Shown here one piece after another: positions 36,105 to 44,604 of a DNA stretch of 64,000 nt (position 1 is the stretch's first letter; every line of letters starts with the position of its first letter). Made by a program: the position numbers and the translations under genes. The notes beneath the pieces were generated by a model. It had not been told where the DNA came from. It did not search any database and worked only from the letters and a program-made list of their open reading frames with translations. This DNA is from Mesorhizobium ciceri WSM4083 (GTDB taxonomy: Bacteria; Pseudomonadota; Alphaproteobacteria; Rhizobiales; Rhizobiaceae), in NCBI RefSeq assembly GCF_000519305.1, contig NZ_JAFG01000003.1, forward strand, positions 809,070 through 873,069. The letters run 5' to 3'.

Positions 36105-37627
36105 GCCGCCACCCCATCAGCGTCCGGGCGGGCGCCGGAAGAGGCCGCGAGCAGCGCGTCGCTGTTCATCGACGGGCCGGAGAAGGTACCTGCAAGCCGG
36201 CCGCGATAAACGACCAGCACCCTGTCGCAGACGCCGACCAGTTCGAGCAGGTCGGACGATAGAAGCAGGATCGCCGCGCCCTCGCCCGCCAGCCGGTTCA
36301 ACAGATTGTAGATCTCGACCTTGGCGCCGACATCGACGGCCACCGTCGGCTCGTCCAGCACATAGACGCGCGACTGGCAGCTCAGCCATTTGGCGATCGC
36401 GACCTTTTGCTGGTTGCCGCCGGAGAGTTCGCGCACCAGCGCGTCGCGATGCGGCGTCTTGATCGACAGCTCCTTGATCAGCCCATCGACCGCCTGGTTC
36501 TCGCTGCCGCGGCTGACCAGGCCGCTCTTCGAGTAGCGGCGCAGGCTGGCCAGCGAAATATTCTCGCGTACTGACAGGCCAAGCGCCACGCCATGCGCGC
36601 GGCGGTCTTCGGGCAGCATGGCGATGCCGTCACGCACGGCCTTGACCGGCGTCGACAGCGACAGCTCCCTGCCCTCGACCTTGATCAAGCCGCCATCGGC
36701 CGTCTTGAGGCCGAACAGGCACTGCACGATCTCCTTGGCCCCGGATCCGAGCAGGCCGGTGAGGCCGACGATCTCGCCGGCGCGAACGTTGAAGCCGATG
36801 TTTTCGAAGCCGCCGCCGAGGCGCAGATTGGCGACTTCGAGCACCGGTGCGCCCAACGTGACCGAACGCTTGGGAAACATCTCGCCGACATCGCGGGCGA
36901 TCATCATCGAGATGATCTCCTCGACCGATGTCTCGCGCGGGTCGACCGTGCCGACATCGGTGCCGTTGCGCATCACAGTGACGCGGTCGCAGAGCTTCTC
37001 GATCTCCTGCATGTAGTGGGAAATGAAGACCACGGCGATGCCGTCGTCACGCAGCCGGCGCAGCACGTCGAACAGGCTGTCGACCTCGCGCTTGACCAGC
37101 GCTGCCGTCGGCTCGTCGAGCACCAGCACCGAAGCTTTCTGCGCCAGCGCCCGGGTGATCTGCACCACTTTCTGCTGTGCCGTGGTCAGGTCCTTGACCA
37201 GGGTTCCCACCGGCAATTCCAAGCCGAAGAACCGCTGCAACAGATCGGCGGCCCTTCGCTCCATGGCGCGGCGGCTGACGAAGGGCCCGAACCCGATTTC
37301 ATGGCCGAGGAACACCGCCTCGCCCACCGTCGCTGTCGGCACCAGCAGCCTGTCCTGGTGGATGAAATGCACGCCGAGCTTTTCGACCGATGCCGGCGAA
37401 AGCGCGGTAACGGTCTCGCCATTGATGACAATAGTGCCGCTGTCCGGTTTAATGATACCGGCCAGCACCTTGATGATCGTCGACTTGCCGGCGCCGTTCT
37501 GACCGACAAGGCCGAGGATCGAACCGCGCACGATCTCGAGGTTCGCGTTCTCCAGCGCACGCACCGGACCGAACCGCTTCGATATATTGCTCATCGATAC
37601 AGCAATTTCACGCTTTGCTGTCTGCAT
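36101..37627 (-). CDS. Sugar ABC transporter ATP-binding protein, RbsA/MglA type
   Basis: A 508-residue tandem ATPase. Module 1: Walker A GQNGAGKSTI, Walker B VLVLDEPTAAL. Its signature is degenerate (LTTAQQK). Module 2: Walker A replaced by GLLGSGAKE, signature LSGGNQQK, Walker B VYVLDEPTVAV. This asymmetry is normal for the family. ATG 37627 is the family start; the frame is open 12 codons further. Confidence 0.92.
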   Translation of the reverse strand: MQTAKREIAVSMSNISKRFGPVRALENANLEIVRGSILGLVGQNGAGKSTIIKVLAGIIKPDSGTIVINGETVTALSPASVEKLGVHFIHQDRLLVPTATVGEAVFLGHEIGFGPFVSRRAMERRAADLLQRFFGLELPVGTLVKDLTTAQQKVVQITRALAQKASVLVLDEPTAALVKREVDSLFDVLRRLRDDGIAVVFISHYMQEIEKLCDRVTVMRNGTDVGTVDPRETSVEEIISMMIARDVGEMFPKRSVTLGAPVLEVANLRLGGGFENIGFNVRAGEIVGLTGLLGSGAKEIVQCLFGLKTADGGLIKVEGRELSLSTPVKAVRDGIAMLPEDRRAHGVALGLSVRENISLASLRRYSKSGLVSRGSENQAVDGLIKELSIKTPHRDALVRELSGGNQQKVAIAKWLSCQSRVYVLDEPTVAVDVGAKVEIYNLLNRLAGEGAAILLLSSDLLELVGVCDRVLVVYRGRLAGTFSGPSMNSDALLAASSGARPDADGVAA

Positions 37628-37696
37628 GGCCGTCAATCCTGGTTGATGGTGGCGGGCAGCCATTTCGCTGGATGCCCGCCCGCCGTTTCGCTCAGC

Positions 37697-38698
37697 CTAT
37701 TTAACGCCAGCCTTCTCGGCCGCGTCGAGGAACGGTTTTCCCTTTTCGGCGGCATTTTCCTTGTTGATCAGCACCGCGGGCACGAAGGTGAAGGGCGCGA
37801 CCTTCTGGCCGGCAAGATATCTGGCGGCATTGTCGACCGATGTCTTGCCGATTTCATAGGGCTGCTGCGCTGCCACGGCACCGGCGGACGACTTCGGATC
37901 CATCACCATCTTGATGACTTCCGGGCTGCCGTCGATGCCGTAGGTCTTGACCTCGTTGCGGCCGGCGGCTTCGACCGCCTGCGTGGCGCCGATCTGCGGC
38001 ACGTCCCAGCAGGCCCAGACCGCGCCGATCGAGCCCTTCTCGGGCGACTTGGTCAGCATGTCGGTGACGTTGGAATAGGCGCTCTGCACGGTGTTCGGGA
38101 TGACGTCGCGCAGTTCCGGCTCGACGATCTTCACATCGGGGAATGAGGTCAGCACATATTTCAGCTGGTCGTAGCGGATCTTGCAGACCGGCACGCTGTA
38201 GAAGCCGTTGAAGACCAGCACATTGCCCTTGCCGCCCATGTCGGCGACCATCTGCAGAGCGATCTCGGCGCCGATATTGTAGTTGTTGGACGTGGTGTTG
38301 TTGATCGCGTGCGGCGTCGCGGTGTCGACGGTGAACAGCGGGATGCCGGCGTCGCGGATCTTCTGCAGCCACGGGTTCAGCACTTCGAGGTTGCCGAGCT
38401 GCTCGATGATGGCGTCGGGCTTCTGCGCGATCAGCGTCTGCAGCTGCGCGATTTGCTGCTGGTCCTTGCGGCCGGCATCGAGCGCGATGACTTCGCCGCC
38501 GAGCTCCTTCACGCGGTCCTGGATGCCGCGAAACGCCATCAGGTCCCAGTAATGGTCCGTGCCGATGGCGGAAACGCCGATGCGCTTGCCCTTCAGCGAC
38601 AGTTCCTCGGCACTCACGCTCGAGATGGCAGCCAGGCTGCAAGCCGCCGCCAACCCCAAAGCGAGCGCTTTGACGAGGCCTTTCATTGATCCGGTCAT
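37697..38698 (-). CDS. Periplasmic sugar-binding protein (RbsB/type 1)
   Basis: A 333-residue substrate-binding protein. Signal peptide: MTGSMKGLVKALALGLAAAC, cleaved near VSA-EEL. The mature part opens KGKRIGVSAIGTDHYWDLMA and has two Rossmann-like lobes with GIDGSPEVIKMV near the hinge. GGAGG precedes ATG 38698. It feeds the RbsA/C-type transporter; sugar identity cannot be read directly. Confidence 0.9.
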   Translation of the reverse strand: MTGSMKGLVKALALGLAAACSLAAISSVSAEELSLKGKRIGVSAIGTDHYWDLMAFRGIQDRVKELGGEVIALDAGRKDQQQIAQLQTLIAQKPDAIIEQLGNLEVLNPWLQKIRDAGIPLFTVDTATPHAINNTTSNNYNIGAEIALQMVADMGGKGNVLVFNGFYSVPVCKIRYDQLKYVLTSFPDVKIVEPELRDVIPNTVQSAYSNVTDMLTKSPEKGSIGAVWACWDVPQIGATQAVEAAGRNEVKTYGIDGSPEVIKMVMDPKSSAGAVAAQQPYEIGKTSVDNAARYLAGQKVAPFTFVPAVLINKENAAEKGKPFLDAAEKAGVK

Positions 38699-38761
38699 TT
38701 CATTTCCTCCCTTGTTGATCGCTCCGGACCTTCCCGGAGGATTCTGTCAGATGACCGCCGC

Positions 38762-39421
38762 TCAGGCAGCAGCCTCCTTGTCGCGCAGGCCGTAGCTGGC
38801 CATGCGGCTGATGACGTTTTCGATCTCTTCCTCGGACAGGATCGGCGGCTCGCCGATCTGAAGGGCGCCGTGATACTGGCGCGCCAGCGTTTCCACCTCG
38901 ACCGCCAGCCACATCGCCTGGCTGAGGCTGGAGCCGACCGAAATCATGCCGTGCTGTGCAAGCAGGCAGGCCTTGCGGTCGCGCAGCGCCTCCACCGCAT
39001 GCGCCGAGAGCTCCGCCGTGCCGAAGGTGGCGTAGGGCGCACAGCGAATGTCGCTGCCGCCGGCGACCGCGACCATGTAGTGGATCGCAGGTATCTTCCG
39101 GCCCATGATGGCGATGGTCGTGCTGTAGGTCGGATGCGCGTGAACGACCGCGTTGACCTCGGGCCGCGCCTTCATGATGTCGAGATGGAAGCGCCATTCG
39201 CTCGACGGCGGCAGGCGCCCGTCGACCTCGCCATTCCAGGCCATGAAGACGATGTCCTCCGGCACCAGCGTCTCGTAAGGCGTGCTGGTCGGCGAGATCA
39301 GCATGCCTTCGCCGTGGCGCCGGCTGACATTGCCTGACGTGCCCTGGTTGATGCCCAGCGCGTTCATCTCCAGGCAGGCGTCGATGATTGCCTGGCGTGC
39401 CTCTAGGTCCGAAACGGTCAT
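38762..39421 (-). CDS. Class II aldolase/adducin family protein
   Basis: A 219-residue zinc-dependent aldolase or epimerase. LGINQGTSGNVSRR is the phosphate-binding loop, VNAVVHAHPTYST holds two zinc His, and LLAQHGMISVG the third. Resembles fuculose-1-phosphate aldolase. ATG 39421 gives family length (upstream in-frame start at 39469 overlaps the SDR gene). Together with PfkB it could cleave a ketose-1-phosphate to DHAP and an aldehyde. Confidence 0.85.
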   Translation of the reverse strand: MTVSDLEARQAIIDACLEMNALGINQGTSGNVSRRHGEGMLISPTSTPYETLVPEDIVFMAWNGEVDGRLPPSSEWRFHLDIMKARPEVNAVVHAHPTYSTTIAIMGRKIPAIHYMVAVAGGSDIRCAPYATFGTAELSAHAVEALRDRKACLLAQHGMISVGSSLSQAMWLAVEVETLARQYHGALQIGEPPILSEEEIENVISRMASYGLRDKEAAA

Positions 39422-39446
39422 GCGATATTCCAGTCCTTGCTCGGCC

Positions 39447-40223
39447 TCACCAGGCCGTGTAGCCGCCATCGATCGACAGGATCGCGCCGGTGACGTAGCT
39501 CGACGCGGGCGAAGCGAGAAACAGGATCGCCGAGGCGATCTCGTGCGGTTCGCCGAGCCGGCCCATCGGCGTCATATCGATCCAGGTGTTGAAGAGTTCG
39601 GGCTGCTCGCGCATTTTCAGCGTCATCTCGGTGCCGACATAGCCCGGCGCCAGCGCGTTGACGCGTACGCCCGATTTCGCCCACTCGACGGCAAGCGCCT
39701 TGGTCATCATGTGCACGGCGCCCTTGCTCACCATGTAGGAGGGCGCCGTCTGCGGACGGTTGATGACCAGGCCCGACATCGAGCCGAGATTGACGATCGA
39801 GCCCTTCTTGCGGGCGACCATGGACCGGCCGAAAGCGCGCGAGGCCCAGTAGACGCCGTTGACGTTGACATCCATCACCTGGCGCCATTCCTCGTCTGAT
39901 GTGTCGAGCGCGGTGTTGAGGCGGGCGATGCCAGCGCTGTTGACCAGTATGTCGACCTGGCCGAGGTCGCTGACGATCTTGGCCGCCATCGCCTCGACGG
40001 CACGTGGATCGGTGACGTCGAGCGCACGGCCATCGACGCTTGCGACACCAGCCTCCTCAAGCGCGCCGGCGGCTGCATCCAAGCCTTGCATATTCATGTC
40101 GAGCAGGACGATGCGCGCGCCGCAGGTGCCGAGCGCCTTGGCGGCCTCCAGACCGATGCCGCTGGCGCCGCCGGTGACGACGGCAACCTCGCCCGTCAGG
40201 TCGAATTGCGACCGGTAGTCCAT
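39447..40223 (-). CDS. SDR-family dehydrogenase, first gene of carbohydrate operon
   Basis: A 258-residue short-chain dehydrogenase: TGGASGIG at residues 17-24, acidic LLDMN after strand 2 (NAD type), NSAG, and Y-x3-K in SYMVSK. The C-terminus ends SIDGGYTAW. It heads the operon running down to 32330 and lies 154 bp from the GntR-type operator at 40377. Probably oxidises a polyol to a ketose. Confidence 0.86.
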   Translation of the reverse strand: MDYRSQFDLTGEVAVVTGGASGIGLEAAKALGTCGARIVLLDMNMQGLDAAAGALEEAGVASVDGRALDVTDPRAVEAMAAKIVSDLGQVDILVNSAGIARLNTALDTSDEEWRQVMDVNVNGVYWASRAFGRSMVARKKGSIVNLGSMSGLVINRPQTAPSYMVSKGAVHMMTKALAVEWAKSGVRVNALAPGYVGTEMTLKMREQPELFNTWIDMTPMGRLGEPHEIASAILFLASPASSYVTGAILSIDGGYTAW

Positions 40224-40376
40224 GCAAATCCTCCATCAGGATCAGACTTGGGCGCGGGCAAAATCTTCCCCTCGCCGCCAAGGCGGCGTCGCAAGCCGAT
40301 CCTGATAATGCCGTAGGGGTCAGGCTCCTCCCGACCCATGACAAGGACGTTACAGAAGCTTTCCAGGCCAGTCAAT

Positions 40377-40390
40377 CTGGTTATAACCAG
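40377..40390. promoter_or_regulatory. GntR-type operator upstream of the carbohydrate operon
   Basis: CTGGTTATAACCAG is a perfect 14-bp palindrome in the promoter region of the SDR gene at 40223. Thirteen of its fourteen bases recur at 46605-46618. Confidence 0.7.
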
Positions 40391-40419
40391 AAAACAGAAA
40401 CTTTTTTAAGTGATAAGAT

Positions 40420-41274
40420 TCAGGTGCGATCGACACCGTTCACCATCGCCGACGGCTGCTCGACCGCCATGTGGATGCGGGCAACGGAGGAGTTGTAGAA
40501 GGCCTCGTAATATTCGAGCGCCGCACCGTCCGCATCATAGGCAATCGACTCGATTTCGATCAGCGGCGTGTTGGCGGCAACGCCCATCTGCTCGGCCTCT
40601 TCCTTGGTGGGCAAAGCCGCGCGCAGCCAACGGTCTGCGCGCTTCACGGTCAGGCCGAACACCGCGCGGATGGTGCCGAAAATCGACTGGTTTTCCGAAA
40701 GGATGTTTTCGAGCCCCGGCACCCTGTGCCCCGGCAGGCTGATGCGTGTCATGGTGATCGGCGCGCCGTCGGTCATGTAGACGCGGCTGATGCGGACCAC
40801 GCTGCCATTGGCGGGAATGCCGAAGACTTTGGACTCTTTCTCGCTCGGCGGGCAACGGTAGATTTCGAGCGTGCGCGTCGAAACCTTGTGGCCCTTCGCC
40901 GTCAGGTCGTCGAACACGCCGAGATTGGCGGTCATGAAGTCGACATGCTCGCGCGGTGCGGCGACGAACATGCCCTTGCGCGGCATCTTGATGATGCGGC
41001 CTTCGCTGGACAGTGAGCCGATCGCGGCACGCACGACCGGACGCGAGACACCGAAGAAATCGCACAGCGCCTGCTCGGAAGGGATGCGCGAATTGGCCGC
41101 CAGCAGACCGGTGTTGATGGCTTCCTCGACCTGGTTGCGCAATTGCACCCACAGCGGTGCAGCCTCGTCGCGGTTGAGCTCGACCTTGGAGCCGATCGAG
41201 CGGAACGCCTCGGCAGCCCCGGCATCTTCCTGGTCGTAGCGAGGACGCCCCCGCATTCTGGTTGTTTGTTCCAT
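40420..41274 (-). CDS. GntR-family regulator with UTRA domain (HutC type)
   Basis: A 284-residue repressor: N-terminal wHTH (LWVQLRNQVEEAINTGLLAA, IPSEQALCDFFGVSRPVVRA) and C-terminal UTRA ligand domain (IYRCPPSEKESKVFGIPANG, DRWLRAALPTKEEAEQMGV). It is the last gene of the acyl-CoA operon and directly upstream of the carbohydrate operon, placing it between its two probable targets. The ligand is probably a phosphorylated or free sugar. Confidence 0.87.
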   Translation of the reverse strand: MEQTTRMRGRPRYDQEDAGAAEAFRSIGSKVELNRDEAAPLWVQLRNQVEEAINTGLLAANSRIPSEQALCDFFGVSRPVVRAAIGSLSSEGRIIKMPRKGMFVAAPREHVDFMTANLGVFDDLTAKGHKVSTRTLEIYRCPPSEKESKVFGIPANGSVVRISRVYMTDGAPITMTRISLPGHRVPGLENILSENQSIFGTIRAVFGLTVKRADRWLRAALPTKEEAEQMGVAANTPLIEIESIAYDADGAALEYYEAFYNSSVARIHMAVEQPSAMVNGVDRT

Positions 41275-41322
41275 TCAGCCCGCCGCAAATCAATGCCGCG
41301 ACTCAAGGCGGCAGCGTCCTCC

Positions 41323-42567
41323 CTAGCGGAGGCCGCCGGCCATATTCACGCTCTCCGGCAAGTTTCGCAACCACAGCATGGCCACGGCCCCGAGAAGCGG
41401 CCCGGGAACCAGCAACAGGAAGGCCCAGCGCCACCCGCCGATGAGGTCGGCGAAGTGTGGCGTTAGCCAGATGGCGAGCACCGTCAGCGCGAAGCCGGCG
41501 CCCAATTGCACCGACAGCGCCGTGCCGACAAAGCGGCGGTCGGCAAGCTCGGTGATGGCGGCGGAGAATTGCGCGGAATCGCCGATCACCGAAATGCCCC
41601 AGACGACGGCCACCAGCATGAACAGCCAGAACGGTCCGGTGAACACGAAGCCCATCAGCAGGGCGCAGCTCCCCGAGACGATCATCATACCGGCCGTGGT
41701 CGCCGTTCGGCCGATGCGATCCGACAGATAGCCTCCTAGCAGGCAGCCGATTATGCCCGAGGCGACAACGAAGAAGGTCGCCAGCGAGGCGACCGCGGCG
41801 GTGCCGATGGCCTGCGCCGCGAAGGCCGCGCGCGTGTAGACAAGCAGCCAGGCCCACATGGCATAGAGTTCCCACATGTGTCCGAGGTAGCCGAGATTGG
41901 CCAGCAGCAGCGGCTTTTCACGAAACACCTGGCCAATACGCGACGGCTCGAACACCGCCTTGCCGAACGGATAAGGCCCTTCCCGGGCAAACAGCGCGAA
42001 CAGCAGCGCGCCGATCGCCGTCGCCAGACTGGCGGCCGCAACCACCGGCCGCCAGTCGAGCGCGCTCGATGCGGCGCGAAAGAGATGCGGCAGTGCCGAG
42101 CCAATGGTCAGCGCTCCAATGACCGCACCAAGCGCCAGCCCCCTGTCGCGCGCGAACCAGGTTGCGACCAGCTTCAGAGCCGGCGGATAGACGCCGGCAA
42201 GGGCCGCGCCGGTGACGATGCGCGCGGCAATGGCGCCGCCCGGGTCGAGATGAAACAGCAGGCTGGCATTGGCGAGCGCAGCAACCAGTGCGGCGGCCGC
42301 CATCAGACGGCTGAGCCGCACGAGGTCGGGAAGGTTGACGAGGCTCGCCGCCAGCGCGCCTATCACGAAGCCGACCTGCACGCCGTTGGTCAGCCAGGCC
42401 TCGGCGCCGGAGCCAAGCGTCAGTTCCTGCTTCAGCTCGGGCAGGATGGCGGTTGCCGAAAACCAGGTGGTCAGCGACAGAACGACAGCCAGGCACAGCA
42501 GCGACAGCACACGCCAGCGTTCGGCGTCGGTGGCCACGCCAGTTGGGCTGTCGCCCGCAGCGCTCAT
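41323..42567 (-). CDS. MFS transporter
   Basis: A 414-residue major facilitator with about 12 TM helices. Motif-A-like sequence GGYLSDRIGRTATTAGMMIV lies between TM8 and TM9; FVIGALAASLVNLPD replaces the N-terminal copy. ATG 42567 overlaps the MaoC-gene stop. It may import the acid activated by the CoA ligase at 46538. Gene spacing to gntR is 48 bp. Confidence 0.85.
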   Translation of the reverse strand: MSAAGDSPTGVATDAERWRVLSLLCLAVVLSLTTWFSATAILPELKQELTLGSGAEAWLTNGVQVGFVIGALAASLVNLPDLVRLSRLMAAAALVAALANASLLFHLDPGGAIAARIVTGAALAGVYPPALKLVATWFARDRGLALGAVIGALTIGSALPHLFRAASSALDWRPVVAAASLATAIGALLFALFAREGPYPFGKAVFEPSRIGQVFREKPLLLANLGYLGHMWELYAMWAWLLVYTRAAFAAQAIGTAAVASLATFFVVASGIIGCLLGGYLSDRIGRTATTAGMMIVSGSCALLMGFVFTGPFWLFMLVAVVWGISVIGDSAQFSAAITELADRRFVGTALSVQLGAGFALTVLAIWLTPHFADLIGGWRWAFLLLVPGPLLGAVAMLWLRNLPESVNMAGGLR

Positions 42568-43016
42568 GCGCCTTGCAGCGGCACTGTGAACACCGTGGCG
42601 GTGCCGGTAAGACAAAGCTCGCCCTGGCCGTTGCGCACCGATGTCTCGATCTTGCAGATCGGCTTGTCGGGGCGCACCTCCTTGACCTCGACGCGTCCGG
42701 TGATCTCCTCGTCGACGCCGACCGCCTTGACGAACTTCCACGCGACTTCGAGGAACACGGTGCCCGGTCCTGGCAGATCCTCGGCGACCAGCGCATTGAG
42801 GATGCCTGACGTGACTCCGCCCTGGACGATCAGCTTGCCGAACACCGATTTCTCGGCTAGCGCGCGGTCATAATGCAGCGGATTGCGGTCGCCTGTCATG
42901 TCGGTGAAGGCTTCGATGTCGCTGGCGCGCGTGCGGCGCGTGCGCTCTGCAAAGGCGCCCACTTGCGGGCGGCCCTTGACCACACCCGCCCAGCCGTCTT
43001 TCGTCTCTGCGCTCAT
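42564..43016 (-). CDS. MaoC-like (R)-specific enoyl-CoA hydratase-fold protein
   Basis: A 150-residue single hot-dog protein. The hydratase-2 motif is present (FTDMTGDRNPLHYD with the Asp and His), followed by IVQGGVTSGILNALV. ATG 43016 has GAGGAGAAG upstream. With DUF35 and an Ltp-like protein it resembles the hydratase/retro-aldolase sets of steroid side-chain degradation, though no steroid genes are here. Confidence 0.85.
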   Translation of the reverse strand: MSAETKDGWAGVVKGRPQVGAFAERTRRTRASDIEAFTDMTGDRNPLHYDRALAEKSVFGKLIVQGGVTSGILNALVAEDLPGPGTVFLEVAWKFVKAVGVDEEITGRVEVKEVRPDKPICKIETSVRNGQGELCLTGTATVFTVPLQGA

Positions 43017-43018
43017 TG

Positions 43019-43453
43019 TCACTTCTCCTCTGTTGCGGTTTCAACTGGTTTGAAGGCTGGCAGGACGCGGCCGCCGATGGCCGTCGGCGCAAGCAGCAGC
43101 GCGTCTCCTACGTGCGGCGGCCGCGCGCCAGGCAGGATGAAGCTCAGCATGGTCGGGCCTTCCGCCAGTGCGACCAGCCCGACCACATAGGGTGCTGCCG
43201 GCAACCAGCTGGGATGGCCGGGCTTGCGTATTTGCGAAAAGGATTTCAGCCGCCCCTTGCCCGACGCCTCTTTCCAGACCAGGCGCTTGCTCCAGCAATG
43301 CGGGCAGATCGGCCGCGGGTAGAATACGGGCCTGCCGCAGTCCTCGCAGTGCTGGATTTTCAGTTGGCCTTGTGCCGCCGCATCCCAAAATGGCTGGGTC
43401 AACGCGGTGATCGTCGGACCGGGGGTTTTCAAGGCGTTGAGATCGACGGACAT
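43019..43453 (-). CDS. DUF35 zinc-ribbon/OB-fold protein
   Basis: A 144-residue protein: N-terminal helix, rubredoxin-like zinc ribbon (CEDCGRPVFYPRPICPHCWS) and C-terminal OB fold. DUF35 proteins bind thiolase-fold partners and are needed for their activity. The neighbouring thiolase-fold gene starts with its stop overlapping this start (43453). Confidence 0.9.
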   Translation of the reverse strand: MSVDLNALKTPGPTITALTQPFWDAAAQGQLKIQHCEDCGRPVFYPRPICPHCWSKRLVWKEASGKGRLKSFSQIRKPGHPSWLPAAPYVVGLVALAEGPTMLSFILPGARPPHVGDALLLAPTAIGGRVLPAFKPVETATEEK

Positions 43454-44604
43454 CAGGCGGCTCCCAGCACGAGCGCGGTCGCCTCGCTCATCGTCGCGCC
43501 ATTGCCGGTGACCAGCGCGAGCTCGGCCTTGCCGATCTGGCGTTCGTCCGCCTCACCGCGCAGCTGACGCACCGCCTCGACGACATGCGTCATGCCGCCG
43601 GCAAGGTCGGGCTGGCCGAAGCCGAGCTGGCCGCCATGCGTGTTGAGCGGCTTGTCGCCATTGTGAGTAAGGTCGTGGTCGCGCAGCCACGCGCCGAACT
43701 GGCCGGGCGCGCAGAGGCCGGCATCCTCGATCGTCGTGGCGACCATGATCGTGTAGCAGTCGTAGAGCGACAGGAGATCCATCTCATCTGCCCTGGTGCC
43801 GGACTGCGCGAAAGCCCGCGCCATGGCGCTCTTCAGCGGACCGGAGGTGAGGCTGGGCGCCTGGCTGACCGCGCGATGAGTGACCTTCTCGCCGGCCCCC
43901 AGCAGATGCACGGTAGGCTTGCGCAGCGAACGCGCGCGTTCGGCCGATGTGACGACAACAGCCTCGCCGCCGGCGACCGGCATGACGATTTCATAGAGAT
44001 GCAGCGGTGATGCTATGATGGGCGAGGCCAGCACCGCCTCCACATCGGCCGGTTTGCCGTAGAAGATCGCGTCGGGGTTGAGCTGTGCGTTGGCCCGTGC
44101 CGCCGCGGCGATCAGCGCGAAATCCCTGGCTGTCGAGCCATGCTCGGCCATATGCGCCTGCATCAGCAGCGCGTAGGAGATGTTGGCGCCCGAGGCGCCG
44201 AACGGCACGTCGAACTCGCGGATCGGATTGCGGTTGGGCGAGCGCGATGGAGCCTCTTCGCGGTTGTTGGCGAGCACGCACAGCACTGTCTCGCACATGC
44301 CGGCCTCGATTGCCGCCGCCGCGCGCCAGACCATGCCTGCACCCGAAGCGCCGCCGAGGTCGACGACATTGGCCATGGTCGGTGCCAGCCCGAGATACTC
44401 GGCGATGGTCGCCGGGACATGTTGCGGCGTCTCGCCGACCTGCGGCCCGACCAGCAACCCGTCGATCGCAGCCGGCTCCAGCCCGGCATCGAACACCGCC
44501 AGACGCGCGACCTCGGCGATCATCTCCAACGTCGTCACGCCGCTGGTCAAGCGCTGCGGTTTCAATTCGCCGATGCCGACGATCGCTCCCTTGGCCTGGC
44601 TCAT
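43453..44604 (-). CDS. Thiolase-fold acyl-CoA lyase, SCP-x/Ltp type
   Basis: A 383-residue thiolase-superfamily protein. The nucleophile position reads LGGASGAGMVWRA with no cysteine, whereas the region SLYDCYTIMVATTIEDAG and the C-terminal NTHGGQLGFGQPDLAGGM are as in Ltp2-like aldolases and SCP-x thiolases. Without the Cys, Claisen chemistry is unlikely; retro-aldol cleavage of a 3-hydroxyacyl-CoA with the DUF35 partner is more plausible. Confidence 0.8.
   Translation of the reverse strand: MSQAKGAIVGIGELKPQRLTSGVTTLEMIAEVARLAVFDAGLEPAAIDGLLVGPQVGETPQHVPATIAEYLGLAPTMANVVDLGGASGAGMVWRAAAAIEAGMCETVLCVLANNREEAPSRSPNRNPIREFDVPFGASGANISYALLMQAHMAEHGSTARDFALIAAAARANAQLNPDAIFYGKPADVEAVLASPIIASPLHLYEIVMPVAGGEAVVVTSAERARSLRKPTVHLLGAGEKVTHRAVSQAPSLTSGPLKSAMARAFAQSGTRADEMDLLSLYDCYTIMVATTIEDAGLCAPGQFGAWLRDHDLTHNGDKPLNTHGGQLGFGQPDLAGGMTHVVEAVRQLRGEADERQIGKAELALVTGNGATMSEATALVLGAA

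Noticed and set aside
36593..38146. 517-residue plus-strand frame opposite the sugar ATPase and binding protein
   Set aside because: Antisense shadow; the minus-strand ATPase has all ABC motifs.
40268..40285. Small inverted repeat CGCCGCCAAGGCGGCG in the leader of the carbohydrate operon
   Set aside because: Short, GC-only and without T tract; no support for a terminator or riboswitch.
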